Origin: Aphelocoma coerulescens
Lineage: Eukaryota > Chordata > Aves > Passeriformes > Corvidae
Direction of reading: 5' to 3'
Assembly (NCBI RefSeq): GCF_041296385.1
Contig: NC_091014.1
Location: forward strand, 10,701,578-10,765,577
Length of the DNA stretch: 64,000 bases
The position numbers and the translations under genes were made by a program. This document shows, one piece after another, positions 34,766 through 48,199 of the stretch (position 1 is its first letter; every line of letters begins with the position of its first letter). Under the pieces are notes generated by a model, which worked only from the letters and a program-made list of their open reading frames with translations, was not told where the DNA came from and did no database searches.

Positions 34766-37700
34766 GTCTATACACAGTATTTCTATGGCTAGAAATAGTC
34801 GATTAAAAATCTGGCAAAAAAAGCAAAAGCAAAACCAAACCCATCCCAAAATCTCATTATCTTTTGATATTTAAAGGGAAAATAAAAGCTTTAGCAAACT
34901 TAAAGCACTGTATCTATATTACTGGTAGAAAAATATCATCCCCCCAATAAGGAGCCTATGCTGATATTTAACAGAAGAACCCCTCTAAGCATTCATTGTC
35001 TAATCCAGCTCTTACTGAAGTCCCTGAGGAAATTCCTATTAGTGAGCAGGATCATTCCTATTTCTCTTTTGAACAGATTAGTGTGTGTTTACATGAAGGC
35101 CCTGTAGGCACCAATTAATCTGTATTCATATAGCAACTGCAGAGCTTAAAAATCCCTGACACACTCTTCTATTGGTAATACAAAAGTTTGCCTTGGCAAG
35201 CAATGGGACTGAGAGCATCCATCTCTTTTCAGATATTAAAATTCCAGTATTTATTTGTTGAAATGTAGTTTTAACTAACATGATTCTAAATATTAAAGAA
35301 GTATAAACCAAATACAGGGTAGTTTTAAGGTAGTACAGAGAAATCCCAGATTTCTGGTCCTGCTCACAGCTTTGCTGAGAATCCTCAGAAAGGAATTTAG
35401 CAAGTGTGTTCAACATCACAGTTAGGCTGTCAAATCATGTGGGCAGAAGGCAAACAGTCAAGAATTACATGAGCCAAATGCTGCTGCAACTTTTCAAGAA
35501 GTTCTGAGCAGCAACAGAGGCAGACAAAGAAGAAAATCACAAAATAAAAGTGGTCAAAGCTCAGTTGCTTCACCTAGACACCCTTCAAAGAGAAGCTTCT
35601 GGACTTTTTTAGCTCCTTGCCCATCCATACAGTTGCAGGTCTATAGAATGCTTGCTCCACATAGGGGTATACATCAGCATGATGGGAACCATGTGTTTTG
35701 TAGACTCCACAGGATGTGTCCTGTTTTTTTCAGAAGGTCCAATTTGCAGGATCATTGACTGCACAATGCATGGTTTTGGTTTTGAAATCAGCTTAGGGGC
35801 TGTCTTAAGGACAGTACAGAAGAACATGGTGCACTCTGCAGCCTGGAGGCTGAAGGGAAAATAGACTGCTAGAGATCACTCCTTATTTTACTCAAGGGCC
35901 TCAAGAACAGGAAAGAGGCAGAAATCTTCCTTTCATGCAGCACCTAAAACAGGAAGCCAACGGTTTATACATATATATGTATATAAAAATATAAGATATA
36001 AAAAAACCCAACTCAAATATAGTGAGGAGCTTACTTCCCAGAAACCAGGAATTTAAATTATTATTTAGATGAAGGGTGGGGGTGAACTGGGGTGGAGGGG
36101 GAAGGAGGACAAAACCTTATCAGTGTATTCTTTATTCCTGCCTTTTATCTATGCTTAGTAAATCTAATCCTGCTGACTGATCTTCTTGTACATGTTATTG
36201 AACTGAGAACTTCTTTTTCTGTGGTATGTCTTTACCCTGTTCCTTTCTGTTTTATATCGATTTCAAGGCAAATGCAAATGTTACTGCAATAGACAGAATT
36301 ACTGTGAATTACTACTAGTGTATTACTGCCTGTACAAGTTCATCTGGTGGGAGACAAAGCTCAGGTGCAGGATGTGGTGGCTCATCACTCGAGCCTGAAT
36401 GATACAGGTAAGTGGTGAATGAAAAATAAGGTAGGGAGAGAGAAAGCCTCATCAAACGAGATTTGAAAAGAACTGGAAGTAGTAGCAATATGGTGAAAGC
36501 ACTGCCATGAGGGAGGACAGTGTGAGAGCATGGTTTATTTAGCATAGTAAAGAAAAAGCTGAAGGCAGTTTTGATTGTTTCCTAAAAATATACAAGCAGA
36601 GTGAGAGAAGTGAGAAACGGAGAATAAATATCACCAAGGGAGAAGAGCTTCACTTTCTAACCAATACCAAGACAGGGATAAACATATACAATGTCCAAGA
36701 ATAAATTCAGGGTAACATTTTTTTAAATTATATTGGCAAAGTCCTGAAATCACAGAATGGATGAAAAAAAATCTTCAGTGTTAATAAGACAGAAGTTTTG
36801 GATGGTCTGATTGACAGAAACAAGGGAATATGTAATTCAAAATCTTCCTTTAGTCCCTCTAAGTATGACCCATAGAGTTTTGTGGAGGTGTGGGGGGTTA
36901 CAAAGTTAGACATACAAAATTTATGGTTTTGGGCACACGTGGAACACACTAAATTGGCAAAGAAACAAGGAGTAAGATTGAAAAGTCCATCTAGATGTTG
37001 TATTATTTCCAACATTAGTAGGCTGCAGTTGGGTCATAGTTGATGCAGGAGCCATAGAGTTCCTGGGAAGCCGTTTTGAGTATGAAGGTGTTTTATACAA
37101 AATACAAAACTGTAAGCTGCCTAAGGAATCCAGAAGGTCAAAGCAAGTTTGAAGATCTGTTGTGAGTCACCTGGCCACTTCTGAGTGTCCTAGAAATATC
37201 AGATATTTTTATGAACGTGTTTGGTCTGGCTGGGATGGAGTTACCTTTCCCCACAGTGGCCCTCGCAAATCTGTCCTCTGTATTTGTAACTAGAATGATA
37301 TTGATAACACACCAGTGCTATGCCTTTAATTAGTCACAAATAAAAATCATGATAGATTGCCTGCAGATAATCAGTATTTTTCATTGACATCTGCTATCTG
37401 TATTTTTGTTGAATTGGCTCATGCATTGACAATGTCTCATGCATCAGGCAGACCAGGAGTCAGTGTACCCTCTTTTTCCAGGACTAGCAATGAGTAGCCC
37501 ACTCAGTTTGGGGATTTGGGCTTCAGCTCAATTTCCCTGTTGTGCAGGATTCTTACATTTGAATTTCCTGTGCTTTAAGCAGGGGGTCTTTGAAATGAGT
37601 AACTGAATATTCATTAAGCCAGACAGAGTGTGTATAACCATAATGTAATGATTAAAACACCACTGTGTCAAGGGACGAGCTGAGCCTGTGTTTGAACCAC

Positions 37701-40460
37701 TGCTATAGCCTGTGACCATGATTGTCTGGAATAAGGAGAAATTCTCACAACCATTCTCTTTCTTACACCCTTATAAGAAAGTGCTGCAGCTCACACATAT
37801 CAGTAAACCTTTTTTAACCCTCCCTGCACATGTACTCAGCCTAAGGAAAATGTGAGTTGATTGTAATTAAATGAAGAGGGTTTACATTTTCCCTTACCTC
37901 ATAATTGTAAATATGTAATGGCAACAGCAGAGAAGAAGCACAGGTGAAGGAGAAGCACAGCATCAGGAGAGTGCATATCATGGGCCAGAAGATACCATGT
38001 CATTCATTCAAGTGTTCAGGTCACTTGTGTTATCAGAGTAATTTGCCCTGGTTAACAGAAAAGTGCAGGGAAAGTTCCCTGGAGCTGCTAGATATTTTGG
38101 CAAACACATATAACTGCTTTACATTTCTGACATTATGAATTGTATATGTGTCTGCAGAAATTAAATGATCCCTTGAAATCTTAAAGTAGCTATTGTTATA
38201 TTTTGTCCATATTAAAATTTATTTCATCTAAAATACTTAATCATTGGTATAAAAGGTGGTAGGTAGTTCTCATTTCAAACTGTGGTCTTTGGTTGAAGTT
38301 GTCAGGGACTCTCATGCAGTTTTTTGCCCTGCACAAATCTTTTCAGCCAGTACATGATAATTATCAGTATTTCTCACATAAGTGGAATAAAAAAACTGGG
38401 CTTAGTTTGAGCTTCAAAAGCCTCGGGCACTGTCTTTCATTTGCCAGCTTCTAGCTATTATGTATTAGAAATATATGAAGGGCTCTAGGAGACAGGTGTA
38501 CTTGGATTTATTTCAATAGAGTATAATGCATCTTTACAGAGGTCACTGAAGCTGGAAGTCAAAAAATATGGAGTGATAATGCATTTTGTACCAGACTATG
38601 GATGCTAACAACCCTACTTCCCATTGTGCTGTTAATTACCTACCAAGGTAGGAAGGGCGCTCCTCCAATAGACACTACTCCAAGTATACTCTAATAAAAG
38701 AAGAAAACAGATCACAGCCCACATGATAAAAATGAATCCTATTTTTTAATATTGCTGCCATAAACAACCAGATCAATCCCTAGGAATTCATTATTTATCT
38801 CATTTTTCCAAGAAGGAGTTCCTAGTCCTGGTTTGTCATTTATGGGAAGACCCTACTTTCCACACCATGCTGCCTCGGTGTGCTATTTTCACAGCCTTCA
38901 TGAGAAAGTTCCATAGGCAAAGGATACAACAAAGGAGAGAGACCCTAACTATGCCCTTCTACTGCAGTTTAAGTTACCTGAAGGGAGAGATGTTCGAACA
39001 GACATCAGTGTCACAGGTGCCAGTTGTCTGATTTATTCCCTCTCAGAGGAATGTACTAGTATCTGTGTGCATAGTGACACCTTGCCAGCTGGCCAGGAGG
39101 CTGTCCTTTCAGCTGTCCTTCCAGACAGATGAATTGCACAGTGCACACAGCTGCCTGCCAAAGGATAGACTTTCCAGAAGGAGAGGGGAAAAACACCTCA
39201 TGTATTTCTGACAGTAGTTTTACTTAAAATTTGTTTACATAATTAAGTTTATTGAACCAGCTTATCACCAAAGCCATCTTTCTGACACTGCAGTTAAGTT
39301 ACTTGGATTGTGCACCATAAACCAGAGCAGTTCACATACGAATTTACATTCTCTCTGTGATGTTGCTGAGTGGAGTATATGTTTCTCAGTGTGGTCATAA
39401 CACAGTATGGGCAATATGATCTTACTTAATCTCCTTTTTTATAGTCCTAGGTCACTCAGCCAAAATAAATTACCCCTATCTTCAGGTAACTAAATTAAAT
39501 AGCTAGGTTTTAAAGCCTAGCTTTTTAAAGCTTTAAAAGGTCTGAGCACTCAAAATTCTGATAGTCATCCACTTGTGAAAGTGTGCAACAAAACCTCAGC
39601 TGGTTTTAGGGGACAGACAATCGTTAAAACCATCACAACTCACATGTTAGTACCAGTCAATGAGCTGGCAGTGCTGATGTACTGGTTTTTAATGGTTTCT
39701 ATAAAATAAACCCAAATGGGTTTCTTTACTCATTGAAAGTTTGAGAATCCTATGCAATTTAACTATAAAGTGAGAATGAGTATTCCTAATTTGTTTGCAG
39801 AATGAAAACACATGTTCTGGTATGTAAGTAAAAGAATGGCAAAAACAATATTTGGCCAAGGTTGAATTGAGCTAAGTCACTACAAAAAGATAAATACTGT
39901 GTGAAACTATTGCACAAGATTTGTAAGATTCTCAAGGTAGAAATATAACAATGGCATTCTAATACTGTGAACAGTGGTAATGCTTTAAAAGAGCCTGGGA
40001 AGTATTAATAGAACTGTATCTATTCACTCCGAGAATATGCACCTCTTTTTCAGAAATGAATTAGCAGTGATTTTTTTTTCATGTTTATACTCTTATTAAT
40101 TACCTCAGATTTTTAGTTCATTCTGCCCACAGAACCTACACAGTTTGGCATAGAGCCTTTTACAATGCTGATCACATTGTTTGAATATAAGAAAAAAACT
40201 ATGTATGCTTTTTTAATGATAGACGTGTCTGCAAATGTGAATGCTCATTGTTCATTCTCTTTACACCTCATGCCCTTTTACTCACATATTTAATGTATTT
40301 CATCTGAGTGAATTAAAAGCAGGATTAAAGAGAGTGAATGGTTGTTTCTGGCTCATCTGGGTTTATCTGGTGCATTCTAAGTAATATGCCTGGTTTCTCC
40401 AGGGAGAGAAGAGTTTGTTTCCTAACCTTTCTGAAGCACGGCTTCATACAGGCAATAGCC
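34766..40460. other. AT-rich DNA, no recognised gene
   Basis: About 5.7 kb with scattered 60-97 codon frames on both strands. None is recognised, and the frames at 35609-35864 overlap fully on opposite strands. It holds a G-rich quadruplex-type tract (36074-36101) and a hairpin-like inverted repeat (39501-39522). Confidence 0.45.
36074..36101 (+). repeat. G-rich tract, potential G-quadruplex
   Basis: G runs of 3, 5, 4 and 5 are separated by T, TGAACT and TGGA on the + strand, satisfying the four-run pattern with loops of at most 7. Confidence 0.75.
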
Positions 40461-40568
40461 ATAAAATCATAAAATCATAGAATAGTTTGGGTTGGAAGGG
40501 ACCTTTAAAGGTCATCTTTTCCAACCTCCCCTGCAATGAGCAGAGACACCTTCAACTAGATCAGGTAT
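40461..40568 (-). mobile_element. CR1 LINE 3'-end fragment
   Basis: Three octamer-like units, ATAAAATCATAAAATCATAG, open the fragment on the + strand. The reverse complement of a CR1 3' UTR follows (TTTGGGTTGGAAGGGACCTT, then CAACTAGATCAGGT). Only about 108 bases remain, all untranslated. The octamers carry a shared change from the usual ATTCTATG to ATTTTATG. Confidence 0.88.
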
Positions 40569-42600
40569 TTAGGCATAAAACTGGTACAATAACTGGACTG
40601 CGTTTCAAGCTCTGTAGTGTACTCTGCCTTAAGTCCTATCCTAGGAAATTTGAAACGTCTCATTTTATGGTAGAGCAGCAAAGGAGTTGCTGGATTTCAT
40701 CTCTGCTATGTCTCAGGTAAAACAGGAAATGAAGCAGTGTATTACTCTTATATTTGCATCACTGAAGAGGAAGTAGTCTCGACATTTATGTGGTGTCTTA
40801 GCACATCTAAGTAAGGTCTTCTGCAATTGTAGTGGTTTAAGTTCTCGTCCAAGGTTCATTCTTACTAATTCTTTCTGGAGAACACCAGTTCTGTACCTGA
40901 GCCAAGTCAATGGCATCAGCTACTGCATTCTTAACACTGAACAAAATCATATGGCTTAGTCTGAGTCACCCCCAAAGGATGTTTTTAAATATGTGAGTGG
41001 ACTTTTCATTAAGGATGAGCAACAGTAACAGTAAAGAGTAAACATGGGCTTGCTTTGCAAATACAAGTGAACAGCTGGGCCAGTACAATTTTCAATCACC
41101 ATAACTAGACACGCAAGGCCACAGTATTCATGCCCAGAGCTCAAGTTCCCATTATTCATCCATTTATTTCCCACCCCATTAGAATTTGGACTGTGATCAT
41201 TCTGATTGAAATGGCAGGGGCTACTCACAAAAGCAACCTCTTCTATATGTGTGTTTGTGACTGCTGAACTTTCAAAACTATTTTCTTGCTTTAATTAAAA
41301 ATATTAATCTGTTACATTCCACAGATGGACACTGGCAACAGGAGCTTCTGTCATTTTCCTCCTCATGTTAAATATTGATGTCAGGCTCTGTGATGCAAAG
41401 TAGCAAAACACTGAGTACAGAAGCCATCCAAACCTCATTTGGATTCCCAAAGGAATTTGACCCATCCTAGCAAGCACACTTTAGACTGATTATGTAGCTG
41501 TCAATTACATTGCTGTTCTGTGCATTGAGATTACTCAGACTGTATTCTTTATCACAACCAAAATAAACCTACTGCAGTGGATTGTTTTCTCCCTACTAAA
41601 CAAATGCATATTGAACATGCATAAGTAACTTAAGCACTGAATCTTTTTGCTCAGATTTGCCAGTGACATACCCAATAAATGTCTGAAGTTCAAAGCTGAC
41701 AACAAAGGTACAGATATAATTCTGCTTTGTGAGGTGAGGATTGTGACACTGTACAAACTTGGATTTCTGAATTATGAAATGCAGTATTCATTATGTATAT
41801 ATTATAGGATTGCATGACATTAACAGCATTGGTCTCCATGACAATACCAGCAGAAGATGTTGGATGAAAAAATGGCTATGGAGAATATGATTTAAATAAA
41901 TATCACAATACTTCTGAGCCTTTTTTATTTAGCAGAAATTTAACATGTTTAAAGGAACCAAACTATTCTTTCTCTTCTTTATCTAACTAGACACAGCTTT
42001 CTCAGAGAGAGATCAACTTTTTGCTACCTGTATGTAAAAGCCAAAGCTGATTAGATGCTCACAGGTGATGGGTCACATGTGGCCAAATGGATTTAGTGAA
42101 CCCTGGATTCAGTTTACAAAACATTGTCACTCTAAAATTCGATGCATCTAGTCGAAAGCAAACAATTATATCTCACCCTCAGAGTTCTTGGGTTTCCCTC
42201 TTGATTGCAAAAACAGCCTCAGGTAACCAGAGAGACAGAGATAGATGCTTTGAAGGTAGGTGACAGCAGTGTCAGTGAGTCAGGCAGGCACAAAATTCTC
42301 TGGGCACCCCTCTCTGAAGGCTGTACAATTGTATTTTCCTTGTGCTTGTAATGCCACTAATTAGGTGGATCTTGAATGGGCTTGTATTTATGTTGTCAAG
42401 TGGACATGTGGGTGTAAGTACACTGGGACTTTGTATGGAGCTCATTAGCACCATTGCTGTACAATCCAGTAATATCCATCATTTCAAAGCAGACAACAAA
42501 GACAACTTCTTTGTCTTTGAATTTCAGCGCTTTTTTCTGGAGCCTCCCTTCATTTTCCCTTTCAGGACCATAGGTTCTCTGAACAGGAGATAAATTCATT

Positions 42601-42604
<4 letters not shown>

Positions 42605-42632
<28 letters not shown>
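42605..42632. repeat. Poly-A run (28 A)
   Basis: An uninterrupted run of 28 A followed by CCAAAAACCAAATAAA. The preceding 250 bases were checked by eye as a possible retroposed gene body and not recognised. Confidence 0.9.
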
Positions 42633-42634
<2 letters not shown>

Positions 42635-45600
42635 AAAAACCAAATAAAGCCATACAGGATGGTCAGTGAGGGCAGGACCATATAGTTTACATTAAAGCAG
42701 TTTGAAAGGAGTTGCACAGATTATTTTAGTCTAACCATGGCTTTTTTACATTTTATTAAACCAAATGCCTAATTCTAGCCTTAGATCTATTTTTACCTGT
42801 ATGAACTATTCCCTGGGAGCATGCTGTGGTGCTGCCACTCTCTGCCACCTCACCACCTCATATTTGTAAAGTGACACAATAGTAATTTGGGGGCACTATT
42901 AAATTCTTTTTATTAACTTACTGTCTGATTTCTTTTTAGTCTTTAATATACACTCAATTCTTACATTGTCTGCTGAGAGATAAAAAGCTCTATCATTCTG
43001 CTAATTTATGGCATGACAATTTGAGTAGAAATTACATGCTGTGCTCTATGTAACTCCTGACTTGGAATAGATGCTCCTTGTTTTGTTACTTCGTATCCCT
43101 TTTGTTCTCACCTTTCACAAGGGATGATACCAAAAGAAGACCTCAGACTGCAAGACAGATTTTAAGATTTCATCTCTCTATAAGCAAACAGTTAATCAGA
43201 GAATATTCTGTTCTGGTTTGCTCCTGTCACACTTGAACATCCAAACACTGCCTGACTGCAAATAAAGATCTCCTATGTGAAAATCCTATGTAAGGATCCC
43301 TAATATAAGAGGCACCTGGATGCTGGAGCTGCATATGTTTGTTCCAGCCAGGATACTCACTTTGGTAGTGTGTCTGTGCTGTCTGTGTTGGATAGGTAAT
43401 TACTACATTCATTCCTAGACCTAGTACAAAGAATAATCAGTCTTCTTTGTTCCTCATAGCTGGTGCTCCTAGATGACTTTAGTCTGCTACAAGATGACAG
43501 TGATGTAGCCTTCCATGGCATCCTTTGTCTAATAGTTCAGTAGCTGGAATATCAGTTTTGAGAAACATCACACTGAAACTTCTGATGACCACTTCTGTTT
43601 CCCTTTTGAAAAAACAAGCTTTTAAAATTTGTTATTTAATTGAGGATTTGCTTTTGGCACAGCACTATTAAAGAGTAGAACATTGCATATTTTAAAAATA
43701 TGACTTTTAATATTTTTTCCAGAGACTTCATTTATTTGGAATCAGCCTTTTAAATGAATGGAATCCTAAACATATTAGGAAAATAACAGCTGCTCTTTAT
43801 TCAGAAGGTGCTTCACTGACATCAAATATAAAACAAATACATGAAAATAATTTTTGTTTAAGAATAATGCATTTGAGGCACAACTATCATTTCAAAGTAG
43901 CTCTACGGCATTATTAGGGAACCTTATTCCTGGATTTCATTAACCAAATAAAACCTCTTCAGAAAGATTAATTTCAATAATTCTGTATTAATAAAGATGA
44001 AGGCTCACCTTATCCTCAGATAATCATGTCCAGTAGGTACCATGGCTACAGCACCTACAAAAGTCTTCTTACATTTAGAAAAAATGCAAAGTCAGGTTAC
44101 ATTTCTAAAGTATTGGCAATAAGGCTCTTTCCAGTTTCCCAGCTGGTCAAGAGTTTTCAAAGTATCTTGGAGGTCTCGCTAATATCAAAACAAAGTTAAT
44201 TGATATGGCAACCAGGATTGAAATATGTGATAAAACTCAGTAAACTAAAGAGAAAAGAAAACATTTTTTCAAATGTCTTGTGGGCAAACAACTCCAGTGA
44301 ACACTGGACTCAATATAATTTTCAAGTTTAATTCATTTTTTCATATGTTTTATCAGCTGTGTATTTTAGAAAGCCAGAGTCAAATTGAAAACAGAAGGCC
44401 AGGTGGTTGCAGAGAAAGATAGAAACACATTACAAGCAGAAATACAATCAGTTTTTCCTTAAAAGGGACATAGAATACATTAAGCATTTTGATTGGCCCA
44501 TGTTTTAAAGATCTGAGAGATTTATTTTTTTTTATTGCCACAGTTGTGAAAAATACCTTTCACAAATGATTGTGACTTTTCATCACAAAAATGAATAGCT
44601 AGCATATGCATCAAAATATAGCCATTTCCAGAAAATATTTTTTAATATTTCATGTTCTTTTGAGAAAATTAATCTTTTTCTGAGGCTTCTTTTCATAGTT
44701 TGTTTTTAAATTACCATGGGACAACTACAGCTATACTTCTCAGATTTTTGCTGATGGGTTCAAAGATGTTCTGAAGCAGCTGTTTCTTCAACTTCTCCTA
44801 GAATAGAGAACATGCTGCATCATATCCAGCCAAAAAATTAAGTCTTTGCTACCAATGTCCAAACTAGTTATTAACTCCCCAGTGCATCAGCCAAGGAGTT
44901 TAGGTGTTCTTAAATCTTCAGGAAATAATCCTTTTCCTCTCTTTTTGCAACATCAAAGCTTCCTTGGGCTCAATTTACATGGAAACGTCAAGACTGGGAA
45001 GCAGCTCTGCGACTGCATGCACGTTATTCCATCTCCCACAATATTTCAGAGGCAGACACACCAAAGACCCTTCCCACTCTCCCCTGTGCAAGAAGAGGTA
45101 GGATCATAAGCTGCCTAACAAGGCAAAAAGCCATCTACTTTAAGCCCGTGTCTCTAAGCAGACTTAAAACTGAGTCATCTACTTCAGGAGCTGCATAAAA
45201 TATGCTGGAGGACATAAATAATTCGTACAGCTCAAAAATTAGATTCTTTACTGGCTTCTCTTCCCTACAGAGAAATGAACCCATCCTGATCAGCAGCTAC
45301 TCCCAGCCTGGGCTCAGAATCAGGTTTTAGTTTTCTTTACATGCACTGATAGACAAGGAGGTACCTGTCACTTATCTAAGCAGAAAAAAATAGACTTGCT
45401 AATTTTATTCAAAAGCAGAAGTGGAGAAATGAAAACAAAATATAGGAGTCTGCATTTGCAGTGAATATATTGAAGACTTTATTCAAAATGCAAAAAAAGA
45501 GCCCCAAACCTGTCTGTATTGAAAAACCTGTAAAAGCAACCAGTATTTATAAATCTGAATTTTAAAAAATATTCTTTTAATCACAAGCACATACCAACAC

Positions 45601-46087
45601 ACAGACAGATAAGTCACAGGAGACAAGGAGGGTTCTGAGCTCACTGCCTTACCCCAGTGGTTTGACATTTGCTCTCTCTTCTTACCCTCTTTTCATTACC
45701 CCAAAATCTTTTTTTCTCAGGCCCTGATCTAGAACTCACTTGGGAGCAGTGGAAGTTCTTTCACCACTTTTAGGGGCACTAGTCTGAGGGCTTCTTTTTT
45801 TTTTTCTGACTGCATCCCTTCTTCTCACTGCTGCAGTGTTTTTGCACCATTGCAGTCCAGCTTTTACTGTTTAACTTACAATTCCAACAACCACTGATGT
45901 CAGCAATCTGAATTTTAGCAAGAAATATGGACGCATCATGCAGTGTTATATACAACTATTCCCTGAACTACATTAAAATAAAAAATTTTCCTGATATCTG
46001 CACATTTGGAAACTTACATGTATACCTATTTTTCTAGCACTAGCAGAATTAAGTTAGTGGAGAACCTCACAATTCCTTATTGTTAGC

Positions 46088-46131
46088 ATCTCAGATTTTA
46101 AAGAATATGATCTCAGATTTTAAAGAATATG
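46088..46131. repeat. Perfect 22-bp tandem duplication
   Basis: A 22-base unit beginning ATCTCAGATTTTAAAG is present twice with no gap and no mismatch (46088-46109 and 46110-46131). The identity suggests a recent event. Confidence 0.95.
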
Positions 46132-48173
46132 AATTTGATCTGATGGCATTATTATTTGCACCTAATTTTTCTGGGGACTCTCACCAATTTGTTTTCCCAA
46201 ATGTCAGACTCTAATCCAGATGAACTCAGCAGAATAATGCAATGATCACTAACATCAAGCAGTTCAAATATGAGAGGACTCAGCTTTTAGGTTTCTCCAC
46301 TGACACTAAAAGGTGTCAAAATATGAGTTGTCTATCAGGAAAGACCTCATTTAATGGTGGAAATGCCACAGATAACAAGAAGATAATGAAACTTAATAAT
46401 GAAGAATATGGGGGAAAAAAACCTTGATTAATGCACAGTGATGTTTTCAGAAATATTTTCAGAAACTAACTATTACATTTTCAAATTTTCATAGGCCAAA
46501 CTACTGTAAAACCTAGTGGCTTGGCCCTGCAAATGCTTCCATACATATGGTTCTTAATAGCAGTTTCTGAATGTATTTATGCAGCTTAGGTGCTGAAGTT
46601 AAAAACAGAATAAAAAAGGAATATGAATAATCTTTGAGCTTACACACGTAGGAAGCATCTTTAAGGAAATCTCAAGTTCAATGTCCAGAGTCTTTGATGC
46701 CAAAAAGGTTTATCCTCTAAATAAAATTCACAGTATAATTCTCTTAATCATCATATATACTTGCTTTCTTTAGTGTGTTATATAAAACATTTTTGTAACA
46801 TTTTTCTTCTAGAAAAGAAGTTAGTCTAGAAAAAAAGCATTTTTTTTTTTTCTAGAATACAAATTGCTGTGATTTAATTATTCGATTAGATGAGACAAAT
46901 GTGCTTGATACATGTGTTAGGCAAAGGTTTGGAGAGTCCATTCATGCATAGAAAATGGACACATCCCTTGAGAACAAATGCATCATTCTGTACCATTCCT
47001 GGTTAAAAAAAAAAGAATGGGGAAAAAAAAATGGCTTTTGCTACGGCCTAATTAACAGAAAAGACAGCAGCAATGATACAGAAGTCCAACATTTCAGCAC
47101 TTGCTCACTTGAGGGAAACTGATGAGAAAGGGTACACTGCTTCTTAAAATGTAAGGAGTAGGCAAAGACAGAAAAAAGAAAAAGAACCTGATTCAAAGTC
47201 AGAATGAACAATTAATTCATCAGGCTTTCGATCAGCACAAGGAGAATGAATGAAGTGCAAATGCACACAATGCTTCAGCAGCATTCAAATCTGTGAGGGA
47301 TGTGCACAGACACTACGTGAAGAAATGAACACTTTTCTTCAAATACAAAAACTTCTTTTGGTATCATGTTTCAATCTACTTTTCTTCTCACAAGTGTAAG
47401 AAACAAGTTATTCAGCTTAACAAGAATGAGTTAGCATGAAAATATCTGCATATTCTTTTTGACTGGAAAGATTTCCAGGATAAATTAATGTCACATGACA
47501 TTATCAGTGCACAGCATTAAGAACATCTTTTTAAATTGCATTTTCAAGCTGAGGTTTGCATACAGTTTAGAATGGGAAAGTGTTTATGCTAAGACACAGA
47601 TTGCAATAGTCAAATACTTTAAAAAACTTATTTTCAGAGTAGATATTAAATGCAGAAAAGAAACTGTCTATTGCTACTCAAGAATCTGTAGTAGATGTAG
47701 TTTTTCTGATTTCTTGTGTAGCAGAACTCCTCCCAGGTGATCTTCAACTCTTATTTTCATGCAAAAGTTTAATTCTGATCTTATGAAAAATTTTAGAATA
47801 AGAAAAAATAAGAGGTCCATAGAATCTGGTTTCAAGCAGTGACTGAGCAGAACTCCCAGGACAATGTATTAGAGTTTTTCACATGAACCCATTTGCTTCC
47901 TTTATAACCTTCATTTTATAGTTGATAGCAAATTCCTATGTTAATTTTTGCATAGAAGTAAAACAACTTTCTCTTAATCCACAATTTATAACATCTCCTT
48001 TCTTCCCCGAAATTAAAGAGACTTGTCTTCATAAGTTCTCTTTCTTTAATCACTTGTGAATGCTAGCCAAGTATTTTACAGTCTAACACTGGTAATAAGT
48101 GTTTAATTAGCAAATAGAAGTTTAGTGCCCTATGTTTTCCAAAGTACTAATAGTTTATATAATAGTTTATATA

Positions 48174-48199
48174 TAGATAGATAGATAGATAGATAGATA
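48174..48199. repeat. (GATA)n microsatellite
   Basis: About six TAGA/GATA units in an AT-rich context, preceded by a duplicated TAGTTTATAT word. Confidence 0.92.

Noticed and set aside
36748..36772. ATCACAGAATGGATG, resembling a CR1 octamer end
   Set aside because: No CR1 3' UTR sequence follows on either strand, so it is probably a chance match.
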